Below are positions 6,155-6,314 of a DNA stretch of 6,314 nt, piece after piece. The notes under the pieces were generated by a model. It saw only the letters and a list, made by a program, of their open reading frames with translations. It had not been told where the DNA came from and ran no database searches. The position numbers and the translations under genes are program-made. The DNA comes from Planctomycetota bacterium (lineage in GTDB: Bacteria; Planctomycetota; Planctomycetia; Pirellulales; Pirellulaceae), in NCBI GenBank assembly GCA_026692885.1, contig JAPLNJ010000530.1, positions 1 to 6,314 on the forward strand. Direction: 5' to 3'. How positions within the stretch are numbered: the first letter of the stretch is position 1; each line of letters opens with the position of its first letter.

Positions 6155-6314
6155 TATGGACCATTGTGCCGCTCAAGCCACCACCGGCGAGAAGGCCGCT
6201 GGGATCGACTGCGCCGATGGGATTCGCATGCACGTACAAGTACTTGTGCAGGCTAAGCGGATCTTGGATCTTGCCGGCGAACGGATCCAGGCGATTGAAC
6301 CTTCGCGCCGGCCG
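6096..6314 (-). CDS. RHS-repeat protein, C-terminal end of the RHS-associated core (partial, 5' end outside window, probably frame-broken)
   Basis: The minus strand from the right edge is open for 72 codons to a TGA at 6096-6098. It opens RRFNRLDPFAGKIQDPLSL, then HKYLYVHANPIGAVDPSGL. This is the end of the RHS repeat-associated core, whose usual form is NRY-x-P--GRF-x-x-DP--(N)LY-x-Y--NNP---VDPSGL. In RHS proteins the YD-repeat shell encloses a variable C-terminal toxin, which is cleaved after the DPxGL region. Here only 31 residues follow DPSGL in frame, ending SRSRQ, which is too short for a normal tip, while a coding-like frame continues in another register. The YD repeats and N-terminus are off the window. 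Family call is strong; pseudogene status is likely but depends on the base sequence near 6150-6160 being right. Confidence 0.8.
   Translation of the reverse strand, partial: RPARRFNRLDPFAGKIQDPLSLHKYLYVHANPIGAVDPSGLLAGGGLSGTMVHNDVAGGDLPRTSTISRSRQ

Overview
The window looks like an accessory stretch of a planctomycete chromosome. The main reason is the head of the large central gene: an Arg/His-rich start running into the motif LEALEDRRVLS, a form of the LE-x-LE-x-R-x-LLS sequence found at the start of many very large planctomycete surface or secreted proteins. High GC and a degenerate RHS gene fit this, but no ribosomal RNA or housekeeping gene is present to settle the taxonomy.

Layout, left to right. 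(1) 1-557, plus strand: the last 45 residues of a winged-helix protein that enters from the left edge, a near-perfect inverted repeat, then a complete 104-residue protein built around a DnaG-type CHC2 zinc finger. Together they resemble a piece of the replication (primase/helicase) module of a mobile element. (2) 558-1047: no protein gene. It holds the 3' end of a group II intron, with a foldable domain V and domain VI but no reverse transcriptase; domain V carries a changed catalytic triad. (3) 1048-5127, plus strand: one 1359-residue modular extracellular protein. In order it has the planctomycete head motif, an anchor-X-like beta domain, a metalloprotease-like region with HELVH, a Calx-beta domain, an SdrD-B-like domain, a DNRLRE-like domain, an Ig-like domain with an Asp-rich loop, and three tandem repeats of 112, 112 and 111 residues. 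(4) 5128-6314, minus strand: gene remnants. The RHS core end (NPIGAVDPSGL) enters from the right edge and loses frame soon after. A coding-like tip follows in another frame, then unassigned sequence, then a 5'-truncated piece of a pRiA4b ORF-3 family protein.

The parts do not form one pathway. The only gene that is intact and clearly functional in appearance is the large secreted or surface protein, probably a metalloprotease or a derived adhesin. Around it are relics of three kinds of mobile or fast-evolving DNA: a replication module, a group II intron and an RHS tip. I saw no CRISPR array, tRNA, rRNA or intact transposase. No clearly new system is visible. The items most worth a second look are the altered intron domain V, the multi-domain protease-like protein and the frame-broken RHS tip.
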